A stretch of 64,000 bases of DNA from Croceimicrobium sp963974215. Lineage in GTDB: Bacteria > Bacteroidota > Bacteroidia > Flavobacteriales > Schleiferiaceae. Of this stretch, positions 35,059-44,110 are shown piece after piece. Position numbers and translations under genes: made by a program. The notes under the pieces were generated by a model. The model made no database searches, was not told the origin of the DNA, and saw only the letters and a list, made by a program, of their open reading frames with translations. The stretch is taken from contig CAXBBL010000013.1 of NCBI GenBank assembly GCA_963974215.1, forward strand, positions 27,375-91,374, written 5' to 3'. How positions within the stretch are numbered: the stretch's first letter is position 1; the number at the start of each line of letters is the position of its first letter.

Positions 35059-36342
35059 ATGGCCGAGACAGATAAAAAAAAAGAGGTGCATGTCTATGCA
35101 GATTGGCAGGGATTAAATGGTCCCATATATATGGGAGTGCAGCATGCTGAACTTTTACGAGGGAAGGAGATCTTTTCGTTTAGGTATGATAATGACTGGT
35201 TACAATCTGGACAAGCCCAATTACTTGATCCTGACTTACAACTGTATGCAGGAATGCAGTACCTAAATGATCAGGGCAAGCCTAATTTTGGGATGTTTTT
35301 GGATTCCTCTCCTGACAGATGGGGACGCCTTTTGATGCGAAGGAGAGAAGCTGCTTTAGCGAGAGAAGAAGGACGAACACAAAACAGTTTATTTGAAATG
35401 GATTACTTGTTGGGCGTGTATGACGGGCACCGCATGGGTGGATTGCGCTTCAAGCTAGATTCAAACGGACCATTTCTGAATGATAGTAAAGCAATGGCTA
35501 GTCCACCCTGGACATCTATTAGGGAATTAGAACAAATTAGTTTGCGGTTGGAAGATGATGATGTGATTAATGATCCTGAATATATGAAGTGGTTAAACAT
35601 GTTGATGGCTCCCGGTTCTTCTCTCGGTGGTGCACGACCGAAAGCAAGTGTGTTGGACAATGAGAATCATTTATGGATCGCGAAATTTCCTAGTAAGAAT
35701 GACCAATCAGATATAGGCGGTTGGGAAATTGTGACTTACGAACTAGCTATTGCTGCAGGATTAAATATGGCGGAAGCACAGGCAAGGAAATTCACGACCA
35801 ATAACCATACATTTTTGACCAAACGATTCGATCGAACTTCAACTGGAGAGCGAATCCACTTTGCTTCAGCAATGACCTTGTTAGGGCACGTTGATGGTGA
35901 GGATTATGGCGAAGGCGTTAGTTACCTTGAACTGGTGGAATTTATCACCACACAAGGAGCTAATGTAAATGAAGACCTAGAGCAACTTTGGAGACGCATT
36001 ATTTTTAGTATTTGTGTTTCTAATACAGACGACCACCTAAGAAACCATGGGTTTATTTTAAGACCTGGAGGTTGGGTTTTATCGCCAGCTTTTGATATTA
36101 GTCCAGTAGAAACGGGTAAAGGATTAAAACTGAATATTTCAGAGTATGATAATGCTTTGGATTTGAATCTTGCTTTAGAGGTATGTATTTACTTTCGATT
36201 GAAGAAAAATCGAGCAATTGAAATTATTGAAGAGGTTAAAGCCGCTGTGAAAGAATGGCAGAATGTCGCAACTAAGTATGGAATATCAAGAGCGGAGCAG
36301 GAATTGAAATCCATGGCGTTTTCTCGTGCCGAGAGTGCTTGA
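35059..36342 (+). CDS. hipA: HipA-like serine/threonine-kinase toxin
   Basis: A 427-residue HipA-family protein. An N-terminal subdomain (1-130) with FGMFLDSSPDRWGRLLMRRR is followed by the kinase core: the P-loop GSSLGGARPKA (186-196) with the autophosphorylated Ser position, the catalytic loop NTDDHLRNHG (322-331), and the metal site SPAFDI (342-347). All key residues are present, so activity is expected. Known relatives phosphorylate GltX and cause growth arrest. Translationally close to hipB. Confidence 0.92.
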   Translation: MAETDKKKEVHVYADWQGLNGPIYMGVQHAELLRGKEIFSFRYDNDWLQSGQAQLLDPDLQLYAGMQYLNDQGKPNFGMFLDSSPDRWGRLLMRRREAALAREEGRTQNSLFEMDYLLGVYDGHRMGGLRFKLDSNGPFLNDSKAMASPPWTSIRELEQISLRLEDDDVINDPEYMKWLNMLMAPGSSLGGARPKASVLDNENHLWIAKFPSKNDQSDIGGWEIVTYELAIAAGLNMAEAQARKFTTNNHTFLTKRFDRTSTGERIHFASAMTLLGHVDGEDYGEGVSYLELVEFITTQGANVNEDLEQLWRRIIFSICVSNTDDHLRNHGFILRPGGWVLSPAFDISPVETGKGLKLNISEYDNALDLNLALEVCIYFRLKKNRAIEIIEEVKAAVKEWQNVATKYGISRAEQELKSMAFSRAESA

Positions 36343-36375
36343 GAGACGGTATGAGAGACGGTTTGAGACGAGAGA

Positions 36376-36481
36376 CAAAGAGACGAGAGAGGGTAGGAGA
36401 ACCGAGAACCAAGAGCCAAGAAACAAGATGGGATTTCGGTAGAGTGGGGGTTAGCGTGTTTGTAACGCGGCGGGTGCGGCG
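36376..36481. repeat. 106-bp direct repeat, copy 1
   Basis: Identical to 36728-36833 except one base, at a spacing of 352. It contains GGGATTTCGGTAGAGTGGGG and ends at GGGTGCGGCG. Confidence 0.85.
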
Positions 36482-36727
36482 TGGGCGCAGCGGGGAGAGA
36501 TGGTTTAGAGTTTAGGGTTTAGTGGTTTAGCGATAAAGTTAAGTATCGCGAATTTTAAATATGTTCTGTTTTAGGGAAAAGCAGGTACAGCAAGAGTTTG
36601 AGCAAGAGTAGGGAGTTTTGAGAGACGAGAGACAAAGAGACGAGAGACGAGAGAGGGAATTTCAAACGCAACGAGCACGGCGGTATCGCGGCGAGCGCAG
36701 CGGGGTATAGAGACAAAAAGACTGAAG

Positions 36728-36833
36728 CAAAGAGACGAGAGAGGGTAGGAGAACCGAAAACCAAGAGCCAAGAAACAAGATGGGATTTCGGTAGAGTGGG
36801 GGTTAGCGTGTTTGTAACGCGGCGGGTGCGGCG
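36728..36833. repeat. 106-bp direct repeat, copy 2
   Basis: Partner of 36376-36481. The single mismatch (GAGAACC versus GAAAACC) suggests a recent duplication. Confidence 0.85.
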
Positions 36834-37104
36834 GTTTCGCAGGGAGCGCAGCGGTGTTTAGAGACAAAAAGACTAAAGACAAAGAGACGGGAGAAGGATT
36901 GCGGTGAAGTGGGAGTTTCGATTTTGGAACGCGGGTGAGAGAGTTTAGTGAATTGGCATAGCCCAGTGGATTTATCCCGGGGAGGGGTTGTAGTTAGGGT
37001 TGTTGTGGAAACGCGATTTATCGCGTTTAATAATCGTTTTAGGGTTAGTCCGGAATTAGAGAATAAGAATGTTTTGCATGGATAACCTAATGGACAACGG
37101 GTAA

Positions 37105-37137
37105 TAAAAAAGCCCCAAGTATTAGATACTTAGGGCT
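37105..37137 (-). terminator. Terminator of tRNA-Asp
   Basis: On the minus strand the stem AGCCCTAAGTAT, loop CTA, then ATACTTGGGGCT is followed by six T. It sits five bases past the tRNA 3' end. Confidence 0.85.
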
Positions 37138-37142
37138 AATGT

Positions 37143-37219
37143 TGGCGGTCTGGACGAGACTCGAACTCGCGACCCCATGCGTGACAGGCATGTATTCTAA
37201 CCAACTGAACTACCAGACC
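37143..37219 (-). tRNA. tRNA-Asp (GTC)
   Basis: Reads on the minus strand as a full cloverleaf: acceptor GGTCTGG/CCAGACC, D-arm TAGTTCAGTTGGTTAGAATA, anticodon loop CTGTCAC with anticodon GTC, T-arm GGTCGCGAGTTCGAGTCTCG, discriminator G. CCA (37143-37145) is encoded. Length 74 without CCA. Confidence 0.96.
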
Positions 37220-37247
37220 GATTGCGTTGTTATCTCAAACGCGGGTG

Positions 37248-37278
37248 CAAATATAAGGTGATTTTGGGATTGTGCAAG
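37248..37278 (-). promoter_or_regulatory. Promoter of tRNA-Asp
   Basis: On the minus strand CTTG, 19 bases, TATATTTG: a full match to the Bacteroidota consensus at ideal spacing. The -7 box ends about 30 bases before the tRNA 5' end. The -33 box lies within the long palindrome at 37275-37316. Confidence 0.72.
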
Positions 37279-37316
37279 AGTGTAAACTTTTTTTTCAAAA
37301 AAAGTTTACACTCTTG
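37275..37316. repeat. 20-bp perfect inverted repeat upstream of tRNA-Asp
   Basis: CAAGAGTGTAAAC plus a T run faces an A run plus GTTTACACTCTTG; the arms pair at all 20 positions with a two-base loop. It is able to form a long hairpin on either strand, and looks like a bidirectional terminator or a cruciform. One arm overlaps the tRNA promoter -33 box. Confidence 0.85.
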
Positions 37317-38841
37317 AGAATGGAGACTCGAAGACTCAAGAGCCGAGAGGGTTTGAGTGGGTTTGAGTGGGGGTTATGGGGTCGTTTTTGTAGTGTTTGG
37401 AGGTGGGTTAAAGAATGATTAAGATCCTGAAACTTTTAGCCATGACATCTTTTTTAATGCATTGATTTTCAATGGCTATCTCGCGATAGAGTAAGGATTC
37501 TCAAGATATTTTAGACTTCTTTTTTGCTTGATCAAAAAAGAAGGAAAAAAATCAAGGCTCCAATTTCTCATCCTTAAAACCTTCACAAAAAGTAAGCTCG
37601 GTGGGCGAGCTCCTCACGTCGCTTCCCAACTCGCTAAACTTTTTGCTTTGTTTTTACCTCTTCGTAATTGAGGCCGGGAAACCTACTAACAATGATTTCG
37701 GTAGATTGAAAATTGGAACTTTCTATGCTTTTGTTTCCTATATGTCATCAAACCTTCTTGGTTTACCCGCGGAAAACTCTTCTCTACCCATGATATCTTT
37801 TTTAATGCATTGATTTTCAATCGGTATCTCGCGATAGAGTAAGCCTTCCCAAGATATTTTAGACTCCTTTTTAGGATACGAACGCTTATACTCTTTCAGA
37901 GGAGTTCGTGAGTTCGGCTGCGCCTCAGTTGATCAAAAAAGAAGGAACCGAACGAAGTGAGCTCAGCCATTCCATTAAAAAGAAAACAGGCATGGCTAAA
38001 AAAATCAAGGCTCCAATTCCTCTCTTCAAAAATCTTCATGAAAGGCGAGCTCGGTGGGCGAGTTTATTTTTGTTTTACGAGAGTTTGACTATTACTATTC
38101 GTTACTTAATTGTGCTTCTCGATGCAGCAATGCCTCCCAAGAGTTTCTTTCTTTTCTTTTTCGGTTACGAACGGTTACCCTCTTTCAGAGGTGTTCGTGA
38201 GTTCCGCGGCGCTCCAGTAGATCGCAAAAGAAACAAAAAAATCTAGGCTCCAATTCCTCACTTTAAAAATCTTCATGAAAGGCGAGCTCGGTGGGCGAGT
38301 TTATTTAGGCTATTGTCGTTCGTTTATTAATCATGCTTCTCGATTCAGCTATCCTTCACAAGATATTTTAGACTCCTTTTTTGCATGATCAAAAAAGAAG
38401 GAAAAAAATCTAGGCTCCAATTCCTCACCTTCAAAATATTCCCCTTTGCCAAGCTCAGTGGGCGAGCTTCCTTCGGTCGCTTCCCAATTCGCTAAAGCAA
38501 AGGCTTTTATTTTGAAGATTCGTAATTGAGGCCGGATAACCTACTAATAACGAATCAGACTTAACTGTAATATGAGTCTTCGTTTATCTGATTCTTGGCT
38601 ACATGTCATCAAATTTTCTTGGTTTTAAAACCTAAAACTCTTTACTCAGGAAGACGATAAAAGCAGAAAGAAGTCAAAAAGATCCAATGATATTAATAGA
38701 AGGGGTTTTTTACCCTTCGAGAGTCTTATGTGTCGGATAAGGGTCACAAAGTACTAGTCACCAGAATATAACCTTCCCTTCGAAGCAAAAAGCATCAAAG
38801 TATTACGAAAGCCCTACTAAGTACTGATTACTAAATACTTA
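37317..38841. other. Repeat block between tRNA-Asp and the T9SS gene, no gene
   Basis: About 1.5 kb, most of it four consecutive copies of repeat family A (37438-38640). The frames at 37601-37813 and 37908-38246 are translations of these repeats, which reappear as near-copies at 1605-1799 and 47385-47726. The final 200 bases have no recognised feature. Confidence 0.8.
37438..38640. repeat. Interspersed repeat family A, copies 3-6 in a row
   Basis: Cores: 37553-37569, 38006-38022, 38243-38259, 38410-38426. All four are in the same orientation. Copies 3 and 6 have the 3' marker CGTAATTGAGGCCGG (37663 and 38521). Copy 4 carries an extra 60-base insert (starts GAACCGAACGAAGTGAGC, contains CATGGCTAAAAAAATC) that is also present in copy 8 at 47400-47461. 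Between copies lie shared AT-rich linkers (TATGTCATCAAACCTTCTTGG). Confidence 0.8.
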
Positions 38842-40014
38842 CTACTTTATTATCGTTACAAAACCTCGTTTAATGCGAGACTCGGTTTTGCGTTCGCTGT
38901 TGAAGCGGTACTCGAGAGTGTAGGTATAGACGCCGCCGTGTTCGCCTTCGCTGCCGTTCCAGGGGGTATCAGGGCTAATGGATTCGAAGACTTTTCGTCC
39001 CCATTTGTCGAAAATGGTTAATTCGTAATGGGTGAGATAGCCCTCGGTATAGCAGTTGGGTATGATGGTGAAAAAGTCGTTGAGGCCATCGTTGTTGGGG
39101 CTAAATGCAGTAGGAGCATAGGTAAGACACTCGAGGCAATTAACGCCTTCTACAATAATCGTATCTACATAAGTGCAATAGCCATTAGAAATGGCGGCGG
39201 TGTATAAACCTGGGCGGGTAATAAGGAAGTCGGGATCGGTGCTTTCGTCGCTCCACATTACGCTCACGTTAGGGGCTTTGATGCGCAGGTCGATACGGCT
39301 ATCTTGACAAATGATGGTGTCTTGGGGTAATTGGGGGATGTCGTTGGCTACCACTTCTACATAATCTACCAGCATGTAGCCGCGGGTAGGGTTGGACGAA
39401 TTTTCGAGGGGCTCGACATTGGTGAGGTTATCTTCATAAAAGTTGCCAATGGTGAGGTAACGCTCGCCGCCTTTTGCTTTGATGATTCCGCAGACAGAGG
39501 TCCAGTAATTTTCTTGAGTGATGACGGTTTTATTTAGAACCTGGGGTCTGAAGTCGAGTAGGCTGTTGAGGGTTATAGTGTCTAAAACCGTGTCGGTAAG
39601 GAGTAATCCCATTTTGTCGATGCCGTAACTCTGTTCAGTGATATCATTATTAAGGGGACGCACGTAAAAAGTTATACGGTAGAATTTACCCGAATCTAAG
39701 GGTTCGCTTAGTTCGCCGTGAAGGTAGTCGCGTTCGTACACGCCGCCGGACTCGCCATAAACGCGGATGCCCATAAAACCTTGGCCATCGAAGGCGAGGG
39801 CATTATTGGTGGCCGAGTCGCTACCGGGAAAGCCACAAGGGTGGTAATAGTCTGGGGTATTCATATAGCTTGTCCATGGCTCGGCGAAATCGTCGAACAG
39901 TGGACTGGAAATAGGACAATTGCCCGTATTTTCGAAGCTACCGTTTTTTACTAAGTTTTGTGCCTGCATTAAGCTGGCACTGGCTAAAAACACTAAAAGT
40001 GCTAATCTTTTCAT
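38842..40014 (-). CDS. T9SS-secreted protein with gliding-motility (type B) C-terminal domain
   Basis: 390 residues. Signal peptide MKRLALLVFLASASLMQAQ. A galactose-binding/CBM-like region begins LVKNGSFENTGNCP and runs to about 230. The C-terminal about 95 residues are the CHU_C/type-B sorting domain: YAPTAFSPNNDGLNDFFTIIPNCY, LTIFDKWGRKVFES, WNGSEGEHGGVYTYTLEYRF and the ending KRGFVTIIK. It is exported by T9SS and possibly anchored to the surface. The start is the Met of MKRLALL; in-frame upstream Met codons add no signal sequence. Confidence 0.9.
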   Translation of the reverse strand: MKRLALLVFLASASLMQAQNLVKNGSFENTGNCPISSPLFDDFAEPWTSYMNTPDYYHPCGFPGSDSATNNALAFDGQGFMGIRVYGESGGVYERDYLHGELSEPLDSGKFYRITFYVRPLNNDITEQSYGIDKMGLLLTDTVLDTITLNSLLDFRPQVLNKTVITQENYWTSVCGIIKAKGGERYLTIGNFYEDNLTNVEPLENSSNPTRGYMLVDYVEVVANDIPQLPQDTIICQDSRIDLRIKAPNVSVMWSDESTDPDFLITRPGLYTAAISNGYCTYVDTIIVEGVNCLECLTYAPTAFSPNNDGLNDFFTIIPNCYTEGYLTHYELTIFDKWGRKVFESISPDTPWNGSEGEHGGVYTYTLEYRFNSERKTESRIKRGFVTIIK

Positions 40015-40133
40015 ACACGTTCCCATAAGGTGGGACAAATTTCTAAGAATGGCTAAAATAAAAAAAGCTAGACTTAGTATACAATTCTTAAAAAATAAAT
40101 CAATTTTGCCCGACGATTATTTTATAAACCGCA

Positions 40134-40709
40134 ATGGACAAGAATTATTATGCTCACCCGAGTGCCTTTGTTGATGAAGGTGCAGTGATTGGCGAAGGCA
40201 CTAAAATATGGCATTTTTCTCATATTATGAGCGACGCAATATTAGGCGCGAATTGTAACATTGGCCAAAACGTGGTGGTTAGCCCTGCCGTTGTTTTAGG
40301 AAAGAATGTGAAAGTGCAGAATAATGTGAGTATTTATACGGGGGTAATTTGTGAGGATGATGTATTTTTAGGCCCCTCCGTGGTGTTTACGAATGTATTA
40401 AATCCGCGCAGTGCGGTAAATAGACGGGGGGAGTATTTAAAGACCCGCGTGGCCAAGGGCGCTAGTATTGGCGCTAATGCAACGATCGTATGTGGTAATG
40501 ATATAGGAGAGTATGCCTTTATCGGTGCCGGTGCGGTGGTGACCAAAGAAGTTAAGCCTTTTGCTTTGGTAGTAGGAAACCCGGCGCGGCAGATTGGTTG
40601 GATGAGCGCTTTTGGGCATCGATTGGAATTTAATGAAGCTAAAGAAGCGACTTGCCCCGAGAGTGGCGAACGCTATAAATTAGTTAACGATAATATAGAA
40701 CGAATTTAG
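40134..40709 (+). CDS. WbpD-like sugar N-acetyltransferase
   Basis: A 191-residue left-handed beta-helix enzyme: EGTKIWHFSHIMSDAILGAN, GQNVVVSPAVVLGKNVKVQN, FLGPSVVFTNVLNPRSAVNR, GASIGANATIVCGNDIGEYA. These are typical of WbpD (acetylates C3 amino of UDP-GlcNAc(3N)A). It is only two bases from the WbpB-like dehydrogenase. Confidence 0.87.
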   Translation: MDKNYYAHPSAFVDEGAVIGEGTKIWHFSHIMSDAILGANCNIGQNVVVSPAVVLGKNVKVQNNVSIYTGVICEDDVFLGPSVVFTNVLNPRSAVNRRGEYLKTRVAKGASIGANATIVCGNDIGEYAFIGAGAVVTKEVKPFALVVGNPARQIGWMSAFGHRLEFNEAKEATCPESGERYKLVNDNIERI

Positions 40710-40710
40710 G

Positions 40711-41739
40711 ATGGAAGAATCCAAGGTGAAATTTGGTTTAGTGGGTTGCGGGCATATCGGCAAGCGCCATGCGGAAATGATTTGGTATAATAGCGAAGCC
40801 GAGATAGTAGCGCTTTGTGATACCCGTCCGAAGGAAAGTTTAGGCTTGAATGAAAAATTCGCTTCTTTGCCAATCTACACGGAAGTGGAAGCCCTATTGG
40901 AGGCCCATCCCGAAATAGAAGTGGTTAATATTGCAAGTCCCAATGGTTTTCATGCCGAGCAGGCTTTGGCGGTTTTAAATGCCCAGCGCCATGTGGTAGT
41001 TGAAAAGCCTTTGGGCTTAGAAAAGGCCGCGGTGGAGAAATTAATTTTTACCGCTTTGCATCGCAATCGCCAGGTATTTGCAGTTATGCAGAACCGTTAC
41101 TCCCCGCCCTCGGTCTGGATTAAAGAATTGGTAGAAAGCGGAAAGTTGGGCGCGATTAATATGGTGCAAATTAACTGCTACTGGAATAGAGATGAGCGCT
41201 ACTATAAAGCAGGAAATTGGCATGGCGATAAAGCCTTAGACGGTGGAACCTTATTTACGCAATTTTCACATTTTATTGATATTATGTACTGGCTGTTTGG
41301 GGATATCACTGGCATTCAAGGAAAGATTAAAGACTTCAATCACTCCGACTTAACTGATTTTGAAGATTCCGGGACGATCAACTTTCAGTTTGTAGATGGT
41401 GGCACAGGTGTTTTAAATTTCTCTACCTCTTGTTGGGATCAAAATTTTGAAAGCAGTATTACCATTTTGGCCGAAAATGGAACGATTAAAATAGGAGGGC
41501 AGTATATGAATGAGGTGGAGTACTGTCATGTAAAGGACTATGAAATGCCCATCTTAGCGGCAGCGAACCCCCCTAACGACTACGGACCCTATAAGGGCAG
41601 TGCCGCCAACCACGTATATTTAATAGAAAATGTAATTGAGGTGATAAAGGGCCGAGCGAGTATTACTACCAATGCTTTGGAAGGCTTAAAAGTGGTGGAT
41701 ATTATTGAGCGTATTTACCAAGCGGCCGAGCGCGTTTAA
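40711..41739 (+). CDS. WbpB-like UDP-GlcNAcA 3-dehydrogenase (Gfo/Idh/MocA)
   Basis: A 342-residue NAD-dependent oxidoreductase: FGLVGCGHIGKRHAEMI (N-terminal Rossmann), VVNIASPNGFHAEQAL, VVEKPLGLEKAAVEKL with catalytic Lys, and GDKALDGGTLFTQFSHFIDI. The context with WbpD points to C3 oxidation of a UDP-HexNAc uronate. A WbpE aminotransferase is not adjacent. Other MocA family substrates cannot be excluded. Confidence 0.82.
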   Translation: MEESKVKFGLVGCGHIGKRHAEMIWYNSEAEIVALCDTRPKESLGLNEKFASLPIYTEVEALLEAHPEIEVVNIASPNGFHAEQALAVLNAQRHVVVEKPLGLEKAAVEKLIFTALHRNRQVFAVMQNRYSPPSVWIKELVESGKLGAINMVQINCYWNRDERYYKAGNWHGDKALDGGTLFTQFSHFIDIMYWLFGDITGIQGKIKDFNHSDLTDFEDSGTINFQFVDGGTGVLNFSTSCWDQNFESSITILAENGTIKIGGQYMNEVEYCHVKDYEMPILAAANPPNDYGPYKGSAANHVYLIENVIEVIKGRASITTNALEGLKVVDIIERIYQAAERV

Positions 41740-43514
41740 TGATTGCTGCTGAATACCATAGCTACGCGGTTTTGGCCATTATTTTGGCCATGGTGGTGAT
41801 TTTGATTTTAGACCGCTTTAAAACTTCCTTGGTATTTTTGTTTACGGCGGCAGCCTTGGTTTTAACCGGGGTCGTGAGTGCCGAAGATTTTATGGCGGGC
41901 CTGAGTAATAGCTCGATTATTACTATTTTTCTCTTAGTGATTATAACCGCTTCCATAAATCTCCATTTTAATTTAACGGGACTTTTTGATAAAGCCTTTA
42001 AAGGGGTAAATACGGCGCCTAGTTTCATTTTGCGCATGAGTGGTTTGGTGGGAGGGCTTTCGGCCTTTATGAATAATACCCCAGTTGTAGCCGTGATGAT
42101 TCCTTACGTTTATAACTGGGCGAAGAAGCATAAAATTAGTCCTTCGAAATTGCTAATGCCCCTAAGCTTTGCGGCGATATTAGGTGGGGTGGTTACCTTG
42201 ATCGGTACTAGTACCAACTTGGTGTTGAATGGTCTGATTGAACAAGCGGGCTTGGAACCCTTGGGCTTTTTTGATTTTACTATTCCTGGCTTGTTAATTT
42301 TGGGAGGAGCGGTACTTTTAATGGTGGTCTTAGCGCCCTTATTACTGCGCAGTCAAGATAATATTCTCGCTGAGGTAGTAGAAAACAGTCGAGAATATTT
42401 GATTGAAATGCGGGTGAAGTCCGGTAGTGATTATGTAGGAAAAAGCATTGAGGAGGCCGGAATGCGTAATTTGGAGGGATTATTTCTCTCCGAGATTATT
42501 CGCAAGGACAGGCATATTGTACCGGTTCCGCCACGAGAGGTTTTACAAGAGAAAGATGTGCTTTTATTTGCAGGAGATACGGGAGCATTAGCGCAGTTAA
42601 ATGAGCGCTTTGCAGGCTTGGAGTTAGCAAAGACCCAACAATTTAATTTGGTAGAGAATACTCGAGTGGTAGAAGTTATAATTACCCAAAACTCAGCTTT
42701 AGATTATAAAACGGCTAAAGATTTAGGATTTCGCCAGCTTTATGATGCTGCAATAATTGGCATTCATCGTAGAGGGGAGAAATTATCAGGAAAGATTGGG
42801 TCAATTGCCCTGCGTACAGGAGATGTATTACTAGTAATTGCAGGAAAAGATTTCTTTAAACGCAATAGCCAGCAGGGGGATTTAATAGTTTTGAATGCCT
42901 TGGAAGAGGAAAGACCTTTAGAGCAAAATCGGAAATTAGGATTCTGGCTAGGAGCAGTTGGTGCGATAAGTCTTAGTGCCTTTGGAGTTATAAAACTTTA
43001 TGAAGCTTTACTTTTATTATTGGTACTGCAAGTGGGGCTTAAAATGGTGAATATCGAAATGGTTAAAAGTGCTTTAAGTTTCGATTTGCTTATCGTCTTA
43101 TTAGCTTCCTTACTATTAGGTGACAGTTTAATTCGCAGTGGTGCCGCCAATTTGCTAACCGAAGTCCTTTTCAGTGATGCTCATTTATGGTCGCCCATGC
43201 TTATTATTAGCAGTATTTTTGGGGTGACTTGGCTATTAACGAGCTTTGTGACGAATGTAGCAGCGGTGTCTATCATTTTCCCCTTAGCCTATAGTCTGGC
43301 ACAAACAGCCGGTTTACCGTATGAAGCGGTATTTTTAACCACCGCTTTTGGTGCCAGTTGCAGTTTTATAACCCCCTATGCTTACCAAACTAATTTAATG
43401 GTGCTAGAATTGGGCAAGTATAAGTTTGCCGATTATTTTAAATTGGGCTTTTTGGTAAGTCTGGTTTACGGCGGAATATTCCTGAGTTTTATTTATTTCA
43501 ATTATATCGTATGA
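41739..43514 (+). CDS. SLC13/DASS-family permease with RCK-C domains, candidate sulfate transporter
   Basis: A 591-residue membrane protein. About 11 transmembrane segments frame two cytoplasmic TrkA-C (RCK_C) domains (about 215-290 and 300-380). SLC13 signatures: GTSTNLVLNGL and TNVAAVSIIFPLAYSLA, and a late FITPYAYQTNLMVLEL. Sodium-coupled dicarboxylate or sulfate uptake is known for the family. The stop/start overlaps with cysC (ATGA) and the gene before it argue for sulfate. Substrate remains an inference. Confidence 0.82.
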   Translation: MIAAEYHSYAVLAIILAMVVILILDRFKTSLVFLFTAAALVLTGVVSAEDFMAGLSNSSIITIFLLVIITASINLHFNLTGLFDKAFKGVNTAPSFILRMSGLVGGLSAFMNNTPVVAVMIPYVYNWAKKHKISPSKLLMPLSFAAILGGVVTLIGTSTNLVLNGLIEQAGLEPLGFFDFTIPGLLILGGAVLLMVVLAPLLLRSQDNILAEVVENSREYLIEMRVKSGSDYVGKSIEEAGMRNLEGLFLSEIIRKDRHIVPVPPREVLQEKDVLLFAGDTGALAQLNERFAGLELAKTQQFNLVENTRVVEVIITQNSALDYKTAKDLGFRQLYDAAIIGIHRRGEKLSGKIGSIALRTGDVLLVIAGKDFFKRNSQQGDLIVLNALEEERPLEQNRKLGFWLGAVGAISLSAFGVIKLYEALLLLLVLQVGLKMVNIEMVKSALSFDLLIVLLASLLLGDSLIRSGAANLLTEVLFSDAHLWSPMLIISSIFGVTWLLTSFVTNVAAVSIIFPLAYSLAQTAGLPYEAVFLTTAFGASCSFITPYAYQTNLMVLELGKYKFADYFKLGFLVSLVYGGIFLSFIYFNYIV

Positions 43515-44110
43515 GTCAAGAAAAATTACATATCATTCCTCATAATCACGCTATAAGCAGGGCTGATCGCATTCAACAACAAGGACATCCCAGTTTGGTG
43601 ATATGGTTTATAGGTCTATCTGGTTCGGGTAAATCGACATTAGCGAGTGAGTTGGAGCGCCGTCTTTTCGAGATGGGGAAACGCACCTATATATTAGACG
43701 GTGATAATGTGCGCAGTGGTTTGAATAAGGACCTTGATTTTTCGGATGCGTCGCGGAAGGAGAATATCCGTCGCATAGGAGAAGTGGCTAATTTAATGCT
43801 CGATGCTGGGGTAATTACCCTTACCGCCTTTATCTCTCCCTTTGCGGAAGAAAGAGAGCTGGTGAAGAATTTGGTAGGGGCCGAGAATTATATGGAAGTC
43901 TTTGTAAACTGTCCAATTGAAGAATGCGAAAAGCGCGATGTAAAAGGTCTGTATGCCAAAGCGCGTCGGGGCGAGATCAGTAACTTCACAGGGATTAGTT
44001 CACCCTTTGAAGAACCGAAAAATCCGGATGTGAAGGTACCGACGCATGAATTGAGTGTGGAAGAGGGAGTGGATTTGGTGATGGAGATTTTGGTTAAGAA
44101 ATTTTTTTAA
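43511..44110 (+). CDS. cysC: Adenylylsulfate (APS) kinase
   Basis: Phosphorylates APS to PAPS. 199 residues; the P-loop GLSGSGKST is at 35-43, LDGDNVRSGLNKDLDFS binds APS, and FISPFAEER contains the phosphorylated Ser109 position. Overlaps the permease gene by four bases. In the absence of PAPS reductase genes nearby, PAPS for sulfotransferases is a likely purpose. Confidence 0.95.
   Translation: MSQEKLHIIPHNHAISRADRIQQQGHPSLVIWFIGLSGSGKSTLASELERRLFEMGKRTYILDGDNVRSGLNKDLDFSDASRKENIRRIGEVANLMLDAGVITLTAFISPFAEERELVKNLVGAENYMEVFVNCPIEECEKRDVKGLYAKARRGEISNFTGISSPFEEPKNPDVKVPTHELSVEEGVDLVMEILVKKFF

Larger units (their letters stand above)
36343..37104. other. Repeat-rich intergenic region, no gene
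   Basis: Dense in GAGACGAGAGACAAAGAGAC purine tracts and GCGGCGG...CGCAGCGGGG fragments, with a 106-base direct duplication (separate entry). Open frames here on the minus strand (36189-36882) are translations of the repeats. Confidence 0.75.

Noticed and set aside
34443..36882. Minus-strand frames behind and within hipBA
   Set aside because: Antisense of the hip genes or repeat sequence; no start context or homology recognised.
37601..38246. Open frames across the repeat block after tRNA-Asp
   Set aside because: Same reason: they are carried by interspersed repeats, lack ribosome sites and do not keep frame among copies.
36343..38640. CRISPR array
   Set aside because: Repeats are long, uneven and not separated by equal unique spacers; no cas genes nearby.
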